From positions 54,987,501 through 55,051,500 of the forward strand of contig CP136890.1 of assembly GCA_034359265.1 (NCBI GenBank): DNA of 64,000 nucleotides, given 5' to 3'. The translations under genes were made by a program, and so were the position numbers. Positions 11,220 to 21,149 of the stretch are shown one piece after another (position 1 is the stretch's first letter; the number at the start of each line of letters is the position of its first letter). This stretch comes from Canna indica (taxonomy: Eukaryota; Streptophyta; Magnoliopsida; Zingiberales; Cannaceae). The notes below the pieces were generated by a model that was not told the origin of the DNA, searched no databases, and saw only the letters and a list, made by a program, of their open reading frames with translations.

Positions 11220-12932
11220 TCACATGATCCTGCAACCGCTGTCGGTGTTCTCGTCGCTGAAGTAGGTGGTGTACGGATCGGCGTGGTGCGGCGCCGGAGG
11301 TGGCGCCATGTTGTTGTACATCGCCAGAGGCGGCCGCGCGTAGCCCATCATCGGCTGGTAGACGCGGTCCTGCGCGTTCATCATCATCATCATTCTCTGT
11401 TGTTGCTGTTGCTGCTGATGTTGCTGCTGTTGCTGTTGCAGCTGCTGTTGTAGCTGCTGTTGGTGTTTCTGCATCATGGCAGCCACGTATTGCTGCTGGT
11501 ACGGGTTGGCGGCGGCGTTCACCTCCGCCGGCGGCATAGCTCCTTGGAAATAGCCTGGCGGCGGAGCTCCCGCCGCGAATCCTGGCACCGCGGCCGCGGC
11601 CGCCGATGGAATGCTGCTTATCTGGCCCACGGGGCTAGCGTGTATGGTCCCCATGGGGTGTCCCCGGAAAGCTTGGCCCATCATGGAAGGGCTGATCATG
11701 GGGTGGCTTCCGCCGCTCGCTTCGTTCTTGCCCTGCCCCTTGTTGACTCCATTCACTGGATTCCCGAGCGCAGCTTGGCCATTGGCGCTGCCTTTGCCAC
11801 CGGGAGTGCCCTTGTTGTTGTTGGCACCATTCTTTCCCCCGCCACCACCTCCGCCATTCTTTTTGGCAGATCCGCCACCGCCGCCGCCCTGGTTCTGGTT
11901 CCCACCACCACCTTTCCTCCCGCTTCCGCCGTTGTCATTCTTGGGTGCATTATTCTGGCACACGCCTTTGTTCTGCACCGCCACCTCACCCTTCTTCGCA
12001 CCGCCGCCGCTTGCTTTCTTATCGTTCACGGGCTTGATCTTGATGTTCTTGAAATCATCATCGAAATCTGCATCGAAGCAGTCCAACTCCTCCATTTCCT
12101 CGTCATAATCATCATCCTCGTCATCATAATCGTCGTCGAAATCATCTTCGTCCTCAAATCCATCGAAGCCCTTGGGGTCCTTGGGAGGGGGGAACTTGAA
12201 GTCCTTCAACTGGGGCAGCTGCAGATCCTTGGATCCCTTCATCTGCTGCAACTGCTGCAGTTGTTGAAGCAGCAGCTGCTGATGATGCGGCGTTGGTTGC
12301 GGATGCTGAAGCTTCTGCTCTCGCCCACCGCCATTCCCCCCCTTGTGGGGCTTTCCATTATCCTTCTGTCCCTTGCCATTTTGCAGCTGCGGCTTCTGCG
12401 CCTGGTTGTTGTTGTTGTTGCTCTTGATGTTGTTGTTGTCGTTGCTGCCACCATTTGGAACCAGAAGTTGGGCATGCTTACTGGCCTTGGACAGCTTCTT
12501 GATGAGGGTCGCAGGATCGACATTGCCGGAGACCGTCACCTTCCCTTGCTCTGCATCTATGCTCGTTGTGTACACCCCTGATTAAAGCAATAATGTCAGA
12601 TCATGATGTTAGGAACGAAAAAAGAAAAAGAAAATGACAACAATATTCTCCTTGAAGTACCATCAATTTTGTGGAGCAGTTTCTTGACCTTCTTCTTGCA
12701 TCCATCACAGTGTATGTTGACTTTAAGAATGCATGTCTGCAGTGGGGTCAAGAAATGCATCATCCAATTGAGAGAGAAAAAAGAAGAAGAAAATGACTTC
12801 TTATGACTTGGAGATGAAGAAATAGCAAGCACAAGATCTTGAGTTCAGAAGAAGCAAAGGCAAAGGAAGAGAGAGGTGAGATGTAGTAGTTACCTGTATC
12901 TTGAGGAAGTTGGCATCTTCTTCCTTACTCAT
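11220..12932 (-). CDS. Heavy-metal-associated isoprenylated plant protein (HIPP)
   Basis: Three exons: 12932-12894, 12736-12661 and 12577-11220. Both introns are GT-AG (157 and 83 nt), phases agree, and the product is 490 aa. Residues 14-80 form an HMA domain with the metal-binding pair Cys23-Asp-Gly-Cys26 in '[14 protein letters not shown]', followed by '[18 protein letters not shown]'. A Gln/Asn-rich stretch, a very acidic block (about residues 176-214, mostly Asp/Glu), a Gly/Lys/Asn-rich linker and a Gln/Met-rich region follow. The C terminus is [13 protein letters not shown], in which CRIM is a CaaX prenylation box. This architecture is typical of the long HIPPs of the Arabidopsis HIPP32-36 type. 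Family knowledge: metal binding, with prenyl anchoring to membranes. The start is set by the conserved MSKEE...FLKIQ opening. It is the only intact host gene here. The long plus-strand frames across it are antisense shadows. Confidence 0.93.
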
Positions 12933-13300
12933 CCTTTCCTGTGCCTCAAATAACTGCTATGATTGGAGGAGAGGAAGAAGGGAACAAGATCAAGGGAAAA
13001 CCTACACAAGTGAACTGTTTGCTAAGTGTTTCTTGTCACTCTAACTAGAAGCAAGAGGGATGAGTTCAGAGATGCAGGCTGGGGGTTTTTAGAGAAGGGC
13101 ATTAAGCATTTGGCTTCTTTCATAGGAGCTGTGTGAGTGGGCTATAGGGATGGGGGGAGGGTCCCACAAAATGCAGGAACTCTCTCTCTCTCTCATGTAT
13201 GCACTAAACCCTGAATTCAAGAAAAAGTAGAAAAAGACACCTCACTTAACTGCAAATGTGATTACATTCAACAAAAACAAAGTTAACAAACCATTTCACA
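12933..13300 (-). promoter_or_regulatory. 5' UTR and proximal promoter region of the HIPP gene
   Basis: This lies directly upstream of the HIPP start codon. Read on the minus strand, the first 100 bases are pyrimidine-rich (cttcctcctc-type), as plant leaders often are. A short CT/GA microsatellite lies at about 13180-13195. No strong TATA box is visible; CTATAG near 13141-13147 is a weak candidate. The start site cannot be fixed from sequence alone. Confidence 0.4.
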
Positions 13301-14901
13301 TTTTATAAAAATGAATGGAAAGAGGGAGAAGAAGCAGTAACAGCATATATCAAGGCATTCTTTAAGGAAGAATAAGTCCAGTGATTGCTCAAATTGCATT
13401 GGAAATGTTTTGATGGCTCAGCCAAAGTCATGTCTACAAGTAATACAAAGAAAAAGGACTGATTGCATGAAAGTTACTTGAACATCTGATTATAATAAGT
13501 AGATTCCTAAAATCTTAAGGTATTGCATTATCAGTCAGCACCAAGTCAAGACTGGAAAAGTTGGCTGAACTCTACATTCAAATATGAACAAGTTGCTTGG
13601 TAAAAAAGAGTTTTATTTGGTTCTAAAACAATTGTATTACTTATATACGTCTAAATCTTCAATTGAATTAAATAAAGATTGAAATCTGAGTCAATCCTGA
13701 GCATATTTGTTGTACTTATATGAAAATTTACTTCTGAAAATACCCCCAAAAAGATACGAAAATACTTTTATGCATGCTAGACTATTTGCTATATCACAGG
13801 ACAAATAACTATTTGAAATTAATTGTTTATTCTTTAGTATATGTGTGCACTGCCATCGTGCTTTAAATATTTCACAGTCCATAGATTCTTATCACATCAA
13901 ACGAGATGGTGAATACAGTAACTCTACGTACAAAGAAGAAATCTAGCTAGATTTGGTGATATAAACCCATATTTAAAAGGAAAATTTACGACCCTTTTTT
14001 TTTTCCAGTTTTTACATAGAAACCCTGTCTATTTATTAATTTGTTTATTAAACGGGGTCTCCACTTACTCTCTTTCAGCCATAATAAGGTATTAGTTTGA
14101 TTCATCATTTTGTTAATTCCACTCATACCCTACAAAATTAACTGAATTAATTTAATTAATTAATAAAAGCATACAGTAAATTAATTAGTCAATCAAACTA
14201 AATTTATACCTATTGAATTAATCAATTATTATAAAATATGATATTACAACCATTAAGTTTGTTGTTTATTAACTATATTAAGTGTGTTTATGCAATTTTA
14301 ACTTTTAAATAAAAGCATAATTGTATATTAAAATTACTATAGTATAATTAATTTTAGTTAATTTGGTTAATTGAATTTTAAAATCCCATATCACTAACCG
14401 ATGGAATTAACCAAAATTATTTTAGATATAAATCATATATAGACCAATGTACCATCTAAATCAAAATTTCACTGTTTAATTTGGTTAATTTGATATTTAT
14501 TAAATTATGCAGGTTAGTTAACGCAATAACCTCGAGGCAAAAAATATTACGCAGGCTAAAAAGTGAGTGATTCTTTTGGTCATTAAATGAAAGGGATCTT
14601 CTTTTAATTTTTTACAGAATTCAGAACTATAAGTTCCAAATTATAAAAATCAAAATTGTAGAAATTTTTTTATGAAAATCGAAATCAGTTTTGATAGGAT
14701 ATCCTTAATGTCCTTGTATATTATTTTAACAAAACATAATAATTTGAGTGAAACAATGTACTAAACACAAAATTTTATTTTTGGTGAAATAATATACTGA
14801 ATAAAAAAATAATAATTCTTAACTCTGCTTGAGCTACGTGTAACATCCACCCTTTGACATTTTCTCCTTCCCTCTCCATGTCGATTTCCAACCAACCGGA
14901 G
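13301..14901. other. AT-rich spacer, no gene recognised
   Basis: About 1.6 kb of AT-rich DNA with runs such as 'aattaatttaattaatta'. The only frame of note (13691-13882, minus, 63 codons) lacks recognisable features. I see no terminal repeats that would define an element. It probably combines distal HIPP upstream DNA with old degraded repeats. Confidence 0.5.
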
Positions 14902-15599
14902 TGTTACGCCTCAAAAATTGCATCACGTGATCGGCTAGAGTGCGGACAAGCACTCCGAATGCCATAAGAAAACGGATCCAAAAGATGCAACATAATGTTA
15001 ATAGTTCAACATGTTCAAAGACTAGACACTGGACTCATATTACAACTCGACTACATCATCTAGATCCACGAGACATGCCACCATAGCTTGCCGCCACTAG
15101 CCGCACCATATAAAAAAATGTGAGGATCTTTAATAAGTTTTTTATGCGCGTCGCGCACCCTCCGGCCTAACTCGGCCAACACAGAGAATCCTCATAAACC
15201 ACAATGCATAACTCGCAAGTTGCTCACTAGGCTCGCCTCCCTAGTGAACTTCCAACCTCGGGCCCGCCGAGCTAGGAAGGCCCTCTAGTCTTAGTGGCCT
15301 AAATACTCAACCTTGATCATGGCAATGAAAAAATCAATCCAAGAGGGAGGGAAGAACCCACTCACACTACATTATCATTTGCCTCCGTTGGCAACCCAAA
15401 AAACATACAATAAGCATATCTAGCACTTTAATATACAGTTATTAAATGATCATACGTACCATCACTGGTGCGCGCAAGCTTCGTAGATCAGTCTTGTGAA
15501 ATAGGACACACCGTATATCGACATACTAACAAATGCATATACGATACTCTATGCCCTAATGATGTAGTATGAACCTAACCACATGATCTGATACCACTT
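14902..15599 (-). mobile_element. Left remnant of Gypsy element I: 3' LTR piece joined to leader
   Basis: TGTTACGCCTCAAAAATTGC at 14902 is the diverged counterpart of TGTCATGCCCCAAAATCGGG at 15600. Both are the minus-strand view of a Gypsy LTR end. About 540 bp of LTR similarity follows. At about 15440-15480 it runs into an internal leader, whose 'acaccgtatatcgacatac' is the complement of the leader after the F and B LTRs. All of gag and pol are deleted. Confidence 0.65.
15585..15596 (-). other. Primer binding site of element I (degenerate)
   Basis: On the minus strand this reads TGGTATCAGATC, one base off the tRNA-Met complementary site. It lies just outside the LTR end at 15600, so the LTR to its right is the 5' LTR of a minus-strand element. 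Confidence 0.75.
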
Positions 15600-15909
15600 T
15601 GTCATGCCCCAAAATCGGGTCACACGATTGGCCAGAGTGTGGACAAGCACCCCGAAGCCTAGACCATATAACCACAACAAGCATGTGAATTAACAACTTA
15701 GATTAACACAACACATATATTTAGTTATATAAGGTATCAATCCAAGTACTAAACCCAATGAGTAAGCAACATATCCAAGGTTCTAGTATTAATACTACAC
15801 AACTTCACATACCCAAAATAAACTACATGACTCGACCTCACCAACAGGTTTTACGAGACTGCCATCGGAATCTGCCGCCACCAACCGCACCATACATCAA
15901 TGATCATGT

Positions 15910-17098
15910 TGTAAGGTGTTAAGGCACACTAGAGGGGAGATGAATAGTGTGTTAACTAAACTTTAGCCTAGTTCTGATTTTAATTTTTTCTTACAACTTA
16001 GGCAAAACACAATATGAGTTAATTACATGCGGAATCAAATGATAAGTAATTAAGCAAGCACAAATAGAAATAATGCTAACACATGAATTTAGAGTGGTTC
16101 GGCCCCAATGCCTACTCCATTACCTTGGCTCACCATTAAGGATTTCACAACCACTTGTATTAACTCCCTTTCCTTCTAATGAGGGTCTACCAAGACCTTA
16201 TCTCTTACACTAAAGAGTGTCTCTACCTCAAACCTAAGAAACCCTATAGTTACAAACAAGTGAACCCAAGGTGTGTCACTCATACCTTCTTAGAAACACA
16301 AGTAAGAAAATACAACAATAATGGAGTAATAATTAAAACAATAAATTACTTAGCTCCAACACAAGATCCTAGCTTCCTCTTTATGCATTTAATGATGAAA
16401 CTCAAGGTTGAAGGCTCAATTAAAAAGGTAGAAGCTCAAAGCTAGAATGTTGCACAAAGATTGACTCAATGAAGGCTCTTGGATGTCAAAAGATATCTCA
16501 TGAAGTATTAAATAGCTTGGAAGGCAAGTTTGGGGTCTTATATAGAGATACCAAGGATAGGAGCTCGGTTTCCAACAAGCTCAACGGGTATAAATTCAAA
16601 ATAGAGACGTTGGGGATATTTTGAGAATTCTGGATAGTTTGACTAGTTGAAGTCATTCTGGGAATACTTGGAAAGTACCGATAGTTTCCTGGCTATTTCG
16701 GAATTTTAATTCAGGTTGTTCCGGGTTGTTGTTTATGAAACTCTTGGTAATACTTGAAAGTACTGGTACATTTAGGTTAAATTCTGATCGACCAAAACAA
16801 CAAGATTTTTTGTTCTAGTTCAGGTTTTGGATTTGGTTCTTTAAAGATCTTTGCATCATAAAGAGGATTAATACAATCATTCTAGACACCCTAAACATAA
16901 ACTCTATTCTTCTCGACGAATCCGAGCGCGTCGATCAACGTCCTTTTAATTTATCGATTTTTTTTTATATTTTCGATTGGGGACGTCGTGCGCTAATCGA
17001 TATGGAATCTAAAAATATTTCTCTATGAAAATATTAGTTCCATGTTTGTTATCATCAAAATCGAGATTAAGACCAAGGTTGAAAATCTTAGGCCAACA
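15910..17098 (-). repeat. 3' LTR of element G
   Basis: 1189 bp, TGTAAGGTGTTAAGG to GGCCAACA, matching 50142-51377 along its length. On the minus strand a TATA box (CTATATAAG, about 16537-16546) lies roughly mid-LTR. The frame at 16179-16445 is inside the LTR and is not a gene. Confidence 0.85.
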
Positions 17099-17543
17099 AT
17101 CTCTCCCTTTTTGATGATGACAAACAACCTTAAGAAATTTTTTTTATTTAAGCATAAAGGAAGTCAATCGTATGATTTCTCCCCCTATCAACCTGCATAT
17201 CTAGATAAAATTACTCCCCCTATCTATATTCACGAATCTCCTATATTTTCTTCCATTTACCTATATTTTTCCCCCTTTTGACATCAATCAAAAAGGACAA
17301 GAAAAAGTCAACTAAAGTCAAAATTGGGAATTTTTTCATGACATTTTTAGAATTTATTCAAACTTTCATAATACCTAGATATGGTCATGTAAAGCATGTT
17401 TGTCAACTTTGAAGAGAAGATGGTGTCATTTGATCAAAATATCAACCTAGCATAATTTCATTAAAAAATAAGCTTGATAACATGAAATTGCTAAGTATCA
17501 AAAATTTGCTCATTACTCATGGTTTTTCAAGTTTAAACATATG
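17099..17543 (-). mobile_element. Polypurine tract and first internal segment of element G
   Basis: Just inside the LTR the minus strand reads a purine tract (AAAAAGGGAGAGAT, 17099-17115). The non-coding internal region of the gag-only family follows, with the characteristic 'ctccccctatc' blocks. It is cut at 17543 by element A and resumes at 32616. Confidence 0.8.
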
Positions 17544-18387
17544 TGTTAACGAAATGGCGACATTAGAGGGGATTGAATAGTGTGTTTACTATAACAACTA
17601 GCCTAAATTCATTTTTAATCGTTTGATAACTTGTTTTAGGCAATTTGCTATTTGACAATTATATGCGGAAGCGATAAATGATAAGGCAATGAAAACAAAC
17701 AATCAATCACAATGCTAACACAATAATTTTATAGTGGTTCGGTCTCAATGCCTACTCCACTACCTAAGCACCCCGCTTAGGATTTCCAAACTAGTTTTAC
17801 TAGATTAATTTATGTTTCCCTTACACACGAGGACTTTTCACCGAAGAGACGCACTCTCGACCTAAGGCACTTTCACACCCGGAAGTCACCGCCTTCTTAC
17901 CGAGAGTCCTCTTCCACCTCAACCCTAAGGAACAACTAAACTAATCCTAGTAAACACTAAGTTTACACAAGTGGCTTTACTCCTTTTCACCAAGGATACC
18001 ACTTATACACTCAAGACCAAACACCTGGTCTTCACACGCACAGATAAAAACAAAGAGTTCAAATAAACAATAAACAATAAAAGATACAATCAAAGAGCTA
18101 AATGATTAAACCAATGATTAAAGCTCCTTTGCAAGCCTTGGGTGCCTTCAACTCGTCAGGAGGTAGAACTCGATCGAGACCCGAGTTGAGCCCAGCTTGT
18201 GCACTTGAAGAAGTTGTTCGCAGAGGGAGCAGAGCGCAAGCAATCTTTCTTTTGGAAGTCTCAGATCTCTCTTCTTGATGGCTCAATAAATTCTATAAGA
18301 GTGTGAGAGAGAATTAAAAGAAGTTATAATAGGTATATTTATACCGTATGGAAGAAACAGTTGTTCAACGGATAGAAAACTATCCGT

Positions 18388-18745
18388 TGCAGACCGCCGG
18401 TCGAATGGTCGGTCGATCGGTCTTTCGACCGCTCCTTTTCTCCCTGTGGGCGATCGACCGACGGGTCGACCGCTTGACACAAAAAATGTCGATCCGTGAC
18501 TTTCGGTCGACCCATCGATCGACCGACGCATTTTGCGTCTTCTTGTATCAACAGGTCGGTCGACCGCCCGGTTTGGGCTTCCATCGGTCGATCGCCCGGT
18601 CGACCGAAGTAGCTCTGCTACTTTTCTTTCATATGTTCGATCGACCAAATGCCTACTGCCTGATTTCGGCACTAGTTGATCGACCGAAATGGCTGATGCA
18701 ATTTACTTTACCCTATTCGATTGACCGCCCGGTCGATCGAACTTA
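18388..18745. repeat. Array of GGTCGACCG / CGATCGACCG palindromes in the LTR
   Basis: More than a dozen variants of the self-complementary core (GGTCGACC, CGATCG, TCGACCGA) are packed into about 350 bp between the TATA box and the LTR's U3 end. They are separated by short recurrent spacers such as 'agtagctctgctac'. The same array occurs at 31920-32270, 37380-37530, 37970-38030, 57945-58090 and 59145-59250. Reading frames rich in Arg, Ser, Thr and Asp across it are artefacts of the repeat. Confidence 0.85.
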
Positions 18746-18934
18746 GGTTGAATTGAATTTTCAGCATTATTTTCTTCCGTGCTTTGTTTTCGGATTCCGG
18801 CTTTCAACGAGCATCATCTTGGAGGGCTTTCATGTGATCTTTGAGCCCGTCCAATGCGGCTTTGGTGCACTCGTTGATATTCGAGAAGTTTCCGCGACGA
18901 ACTCGAGCGCGACGATCAATCACTACTAGAAAAA

Positions 18935-19272
18935 TGGTCATCAGCAACGGCTGATGCCGTTGCTGCGCCGTTGCCGAAGAGCATCAGCAACGGCCGAGCC
19001 GTTGCAATAGAGCCATGACAAAAACTCGCGTTGCTGATAACTTAGCGACGCATCAGCAACGGCCGCTCGGGCCGTCGCTAAAAATATTATCAGCAACGGA
19101 CACCGAGCCGTTGCTGATAACATTAATAACAACGGCCGCTGAGTCCGTAGCAACGCCGTTAGTAAAAGCCCGTCGCTAAGCCGTTGCTGTAGGTCATCAG
19201 CAACGGCTTTCGATAAACTTTTAGCAACCCTTTCCCACGGACAGCCGTGGGAAAGCCGTTGCTGATGATGTG
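18935..19272. repeat. Left subterminal repeats of the CACTA element
   Basis: About ten copies of CAGCAACGGC or its complement GCCGTTGCTG lie within 340 bp, many as facing pairs 20-40 bp apart. In En/Spm such motifs are binding sites for the element's own DNA-binding protein and are needed for excision. Frames across them (for example 18941-19153) are not genes. Confidence 0.85.
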
Positions 19273-19559
19273 AACCTGGTAACGAAAAAATTTAAAATTC
19301 CAAATTTCCATTGATACATTGATTCATTATCTGATACATAACTCACACACCCATACACTCATACACACATTCATTCACACATCACAAACACACCAAGATA
19401 TACATCAAAACAATTATATTTATATTGATAATTATCCACGATAGTATAAAAACAATTCAAATGCAAAATTGAAGTATCAATATCTCAGTAACAAAGTCAA
19501 TATAAATTAAACAAGTTAAATATCTCAGTAACAAAGTCAATATAAACAAAATCTCACGA

Positions 19560-21074
19560 TCATGATGGAGGATGGTCTGGATCATATGGCGGGGTTTGGA
19601 GTGCTTGAGTGTACACCGGCGTGGACTGACTCGAGGACGATGGATTAGATGATGCCGAAGAGATGCCTGCTTCGGGATGACCTGACATGTTGCGTAGCAT
19701 AGCATGCATCTCCTCCATCATCCGACTCTGACGCGCGACCGTGTCCTCTAGAGTCCTTATTCTGCTACTATGATCATAACTGGATCTAGAGGTGGACGGC
19801 CGCTTACCAGCGATCGGAGGGGTCGGTGCCCCAAGTGGCCCTAGTACGGCTCGCGCATGACCACTATCTGTGAAGCCATATACGCGGCCATGGTCCCAGC
19901 CACCTGCGGCCTCGACCCACGATGCTGCGTCAAAGTCCTCGGGGGTACCCCCGCGCTGCACCACCGTCTGGCTGTAGGTCTCCTACTCGAGTTTGATTTT
20001 TTATTTAATATTTATCATAAAACTTAAATTATAAATATATAATGAATAATTTAAACAAATATATAATTACCACAATGTATGCAGCGCGGTTGTGGATGTA
20101 CTCCCCCGTCCCATGTGCTCGACGGTGAGTCCGCTCAAACACCGCCATCGGGGAGGGTCGTTGGACAGTCCCGTCATCCGACACCGTCGTCTACATTTAC
20201 AAAACAAATACATTAATTAGTACACATAGTAACAAATAAAATATATAATTAAAAGATATACTTACCATACGGTTCGCGTGCACTACAAATGCAACAGAGC
20301 CGCCGGTGTGACGCGCTGCTCCCCCCGACATGCGATTTCTAGCCGCATTCCGAGAAACCTCCTGCCATCGATCCGTCGACCATATTCCCACGAGCTGGTC
20401 CCATATATCCGGAGTAATCCAACCGGGGCCGTATCCCCGAGTCTCCGCGATGTTAGTGGTCCCAGCTTGGGCCATCGCCTGGGACCGAGCCTGCCCCAGC
20501 TGCCCGTTGTACCTTGCCCGGGAAATAGCCTCCCAGGCAGCGTAAATGAAGGGCCTCTGGTCCTCGACCCATGTATAGCGAGCCTGCAAAATAATAATAT
20601 CAGTACCAATATTAATATATCATCATGCATGTAAAAATAATAATAATACGTGCCTCAAACTCGCGCCATAATATGTCGACGTGCTCGCTAGGCACGTGAG
20701 ACCACGTAGGCCATGCCCCGTGCATGTATCGTCGAATAGTAGAAGAAATGCTCCTCGGCACTTCTTCTTGCTCGAACCTGCACAACAAAAATAAATTTTA
20801 ATATTATATTATGATATAATGAATTTGTATAATTGTCGTAATTCATGATATATTACCGCTCCCCAATCACGCTAATCAATCTACGTGACTCTGTGGCTGG
20901 TGGAGGCTGCCATCTGTTCGGCCCGCGTGGCCACCTGCATCTGGATGTACTAGCCTCGGCAGTATCATCCTCATGAGGATCAGCAACAGGAGGATCGGCA
21001 GCATGAGTAAGTGCTGGAGTCTCACCAATCGGAGACTCCGAAGCTCTCCTGCGTCGATAACCACGACCAGACAT
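19560..21074 (-). CDS. CACTA second gene (Transposase_24-type, TNPA-like role)
   Basis: My five-exon model is 21074-20857, 20777-20654, 20583-20266, 20190-20071 and 19982-19560. All phases agree, giving 400 aa without a stop. Introns 1, 3 and 4 are GT-AG; intron 2 would be GC-AG (GAG|GCACGT...GCAG). The start MSGRGYRRRR is basic. A Pro/Asp/Glu-rich stretch follows, then a Trp-rich helical core ('RRYMHGAWPTWSHVP', 'YGPGWITPDIWDQLVGIW', 'SRNAARNRM') like the plant transposase Ptta/En/Spm family. Next is 'FERTHRRAHGTGEYIHNRAA', then a C-terminal coiled coil ('RIRTLEDTVARQSRMMEEM') and a Ser/Pro tail. The likely role, from the superfamily, is DNA binding at the subterminal repeats. It lies downstream of the transposase in the same orientation. 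Splicing is inferred, not shown. Confidence 0.75.
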
Positions 21075-21149
21075 ATCTGTCGAACAGACATATAATCAGA
21101 TTATTGTATAAATAGTAGAGATATATTTAATAAAATATATACTTTACAA

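Noticed and set aside
11460..12581. Open frame of 373 codons on the plus strand
   Set aside because: It is antisense to the HIPP exon, which has matching splice sites, an HMA domain and a CaaX box. The plus-strand product is a low-complexity mirror of Gln-, Gly- and Asp-codon runs.
13980..14100. Possible further transposon in the AT-rich spacer
   Set aside because: Poly-T and AT-rich text suggested an element end, but I found no matching terminal repeat or target duplication.
15600..15920. Independent solo LTR at 15.6 kb
   Set aside because: It first looked like a short solo LTR, but a PBS lies next to it. The sequence resumes after the G insertion at 51383 with the CATGT duplication, so it is one end of a split LTR.
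18283..18746. Arg/Ser/Thr/Asp-rich frames on both strands (up to 132 codons)
   Set aside because: They translate the GGTCGACC palindrome array of an LTR and recur in other LTR copies with frame breaks; no protein family is recognisable.
20278..20634. Frames of 71-118 codons overlapping the CACTA second gene
   Set aside because: They are shadows of exon 3 and its introns. The minus-strand frame with conserved Trp-rich motifs and splice sites is the real one.
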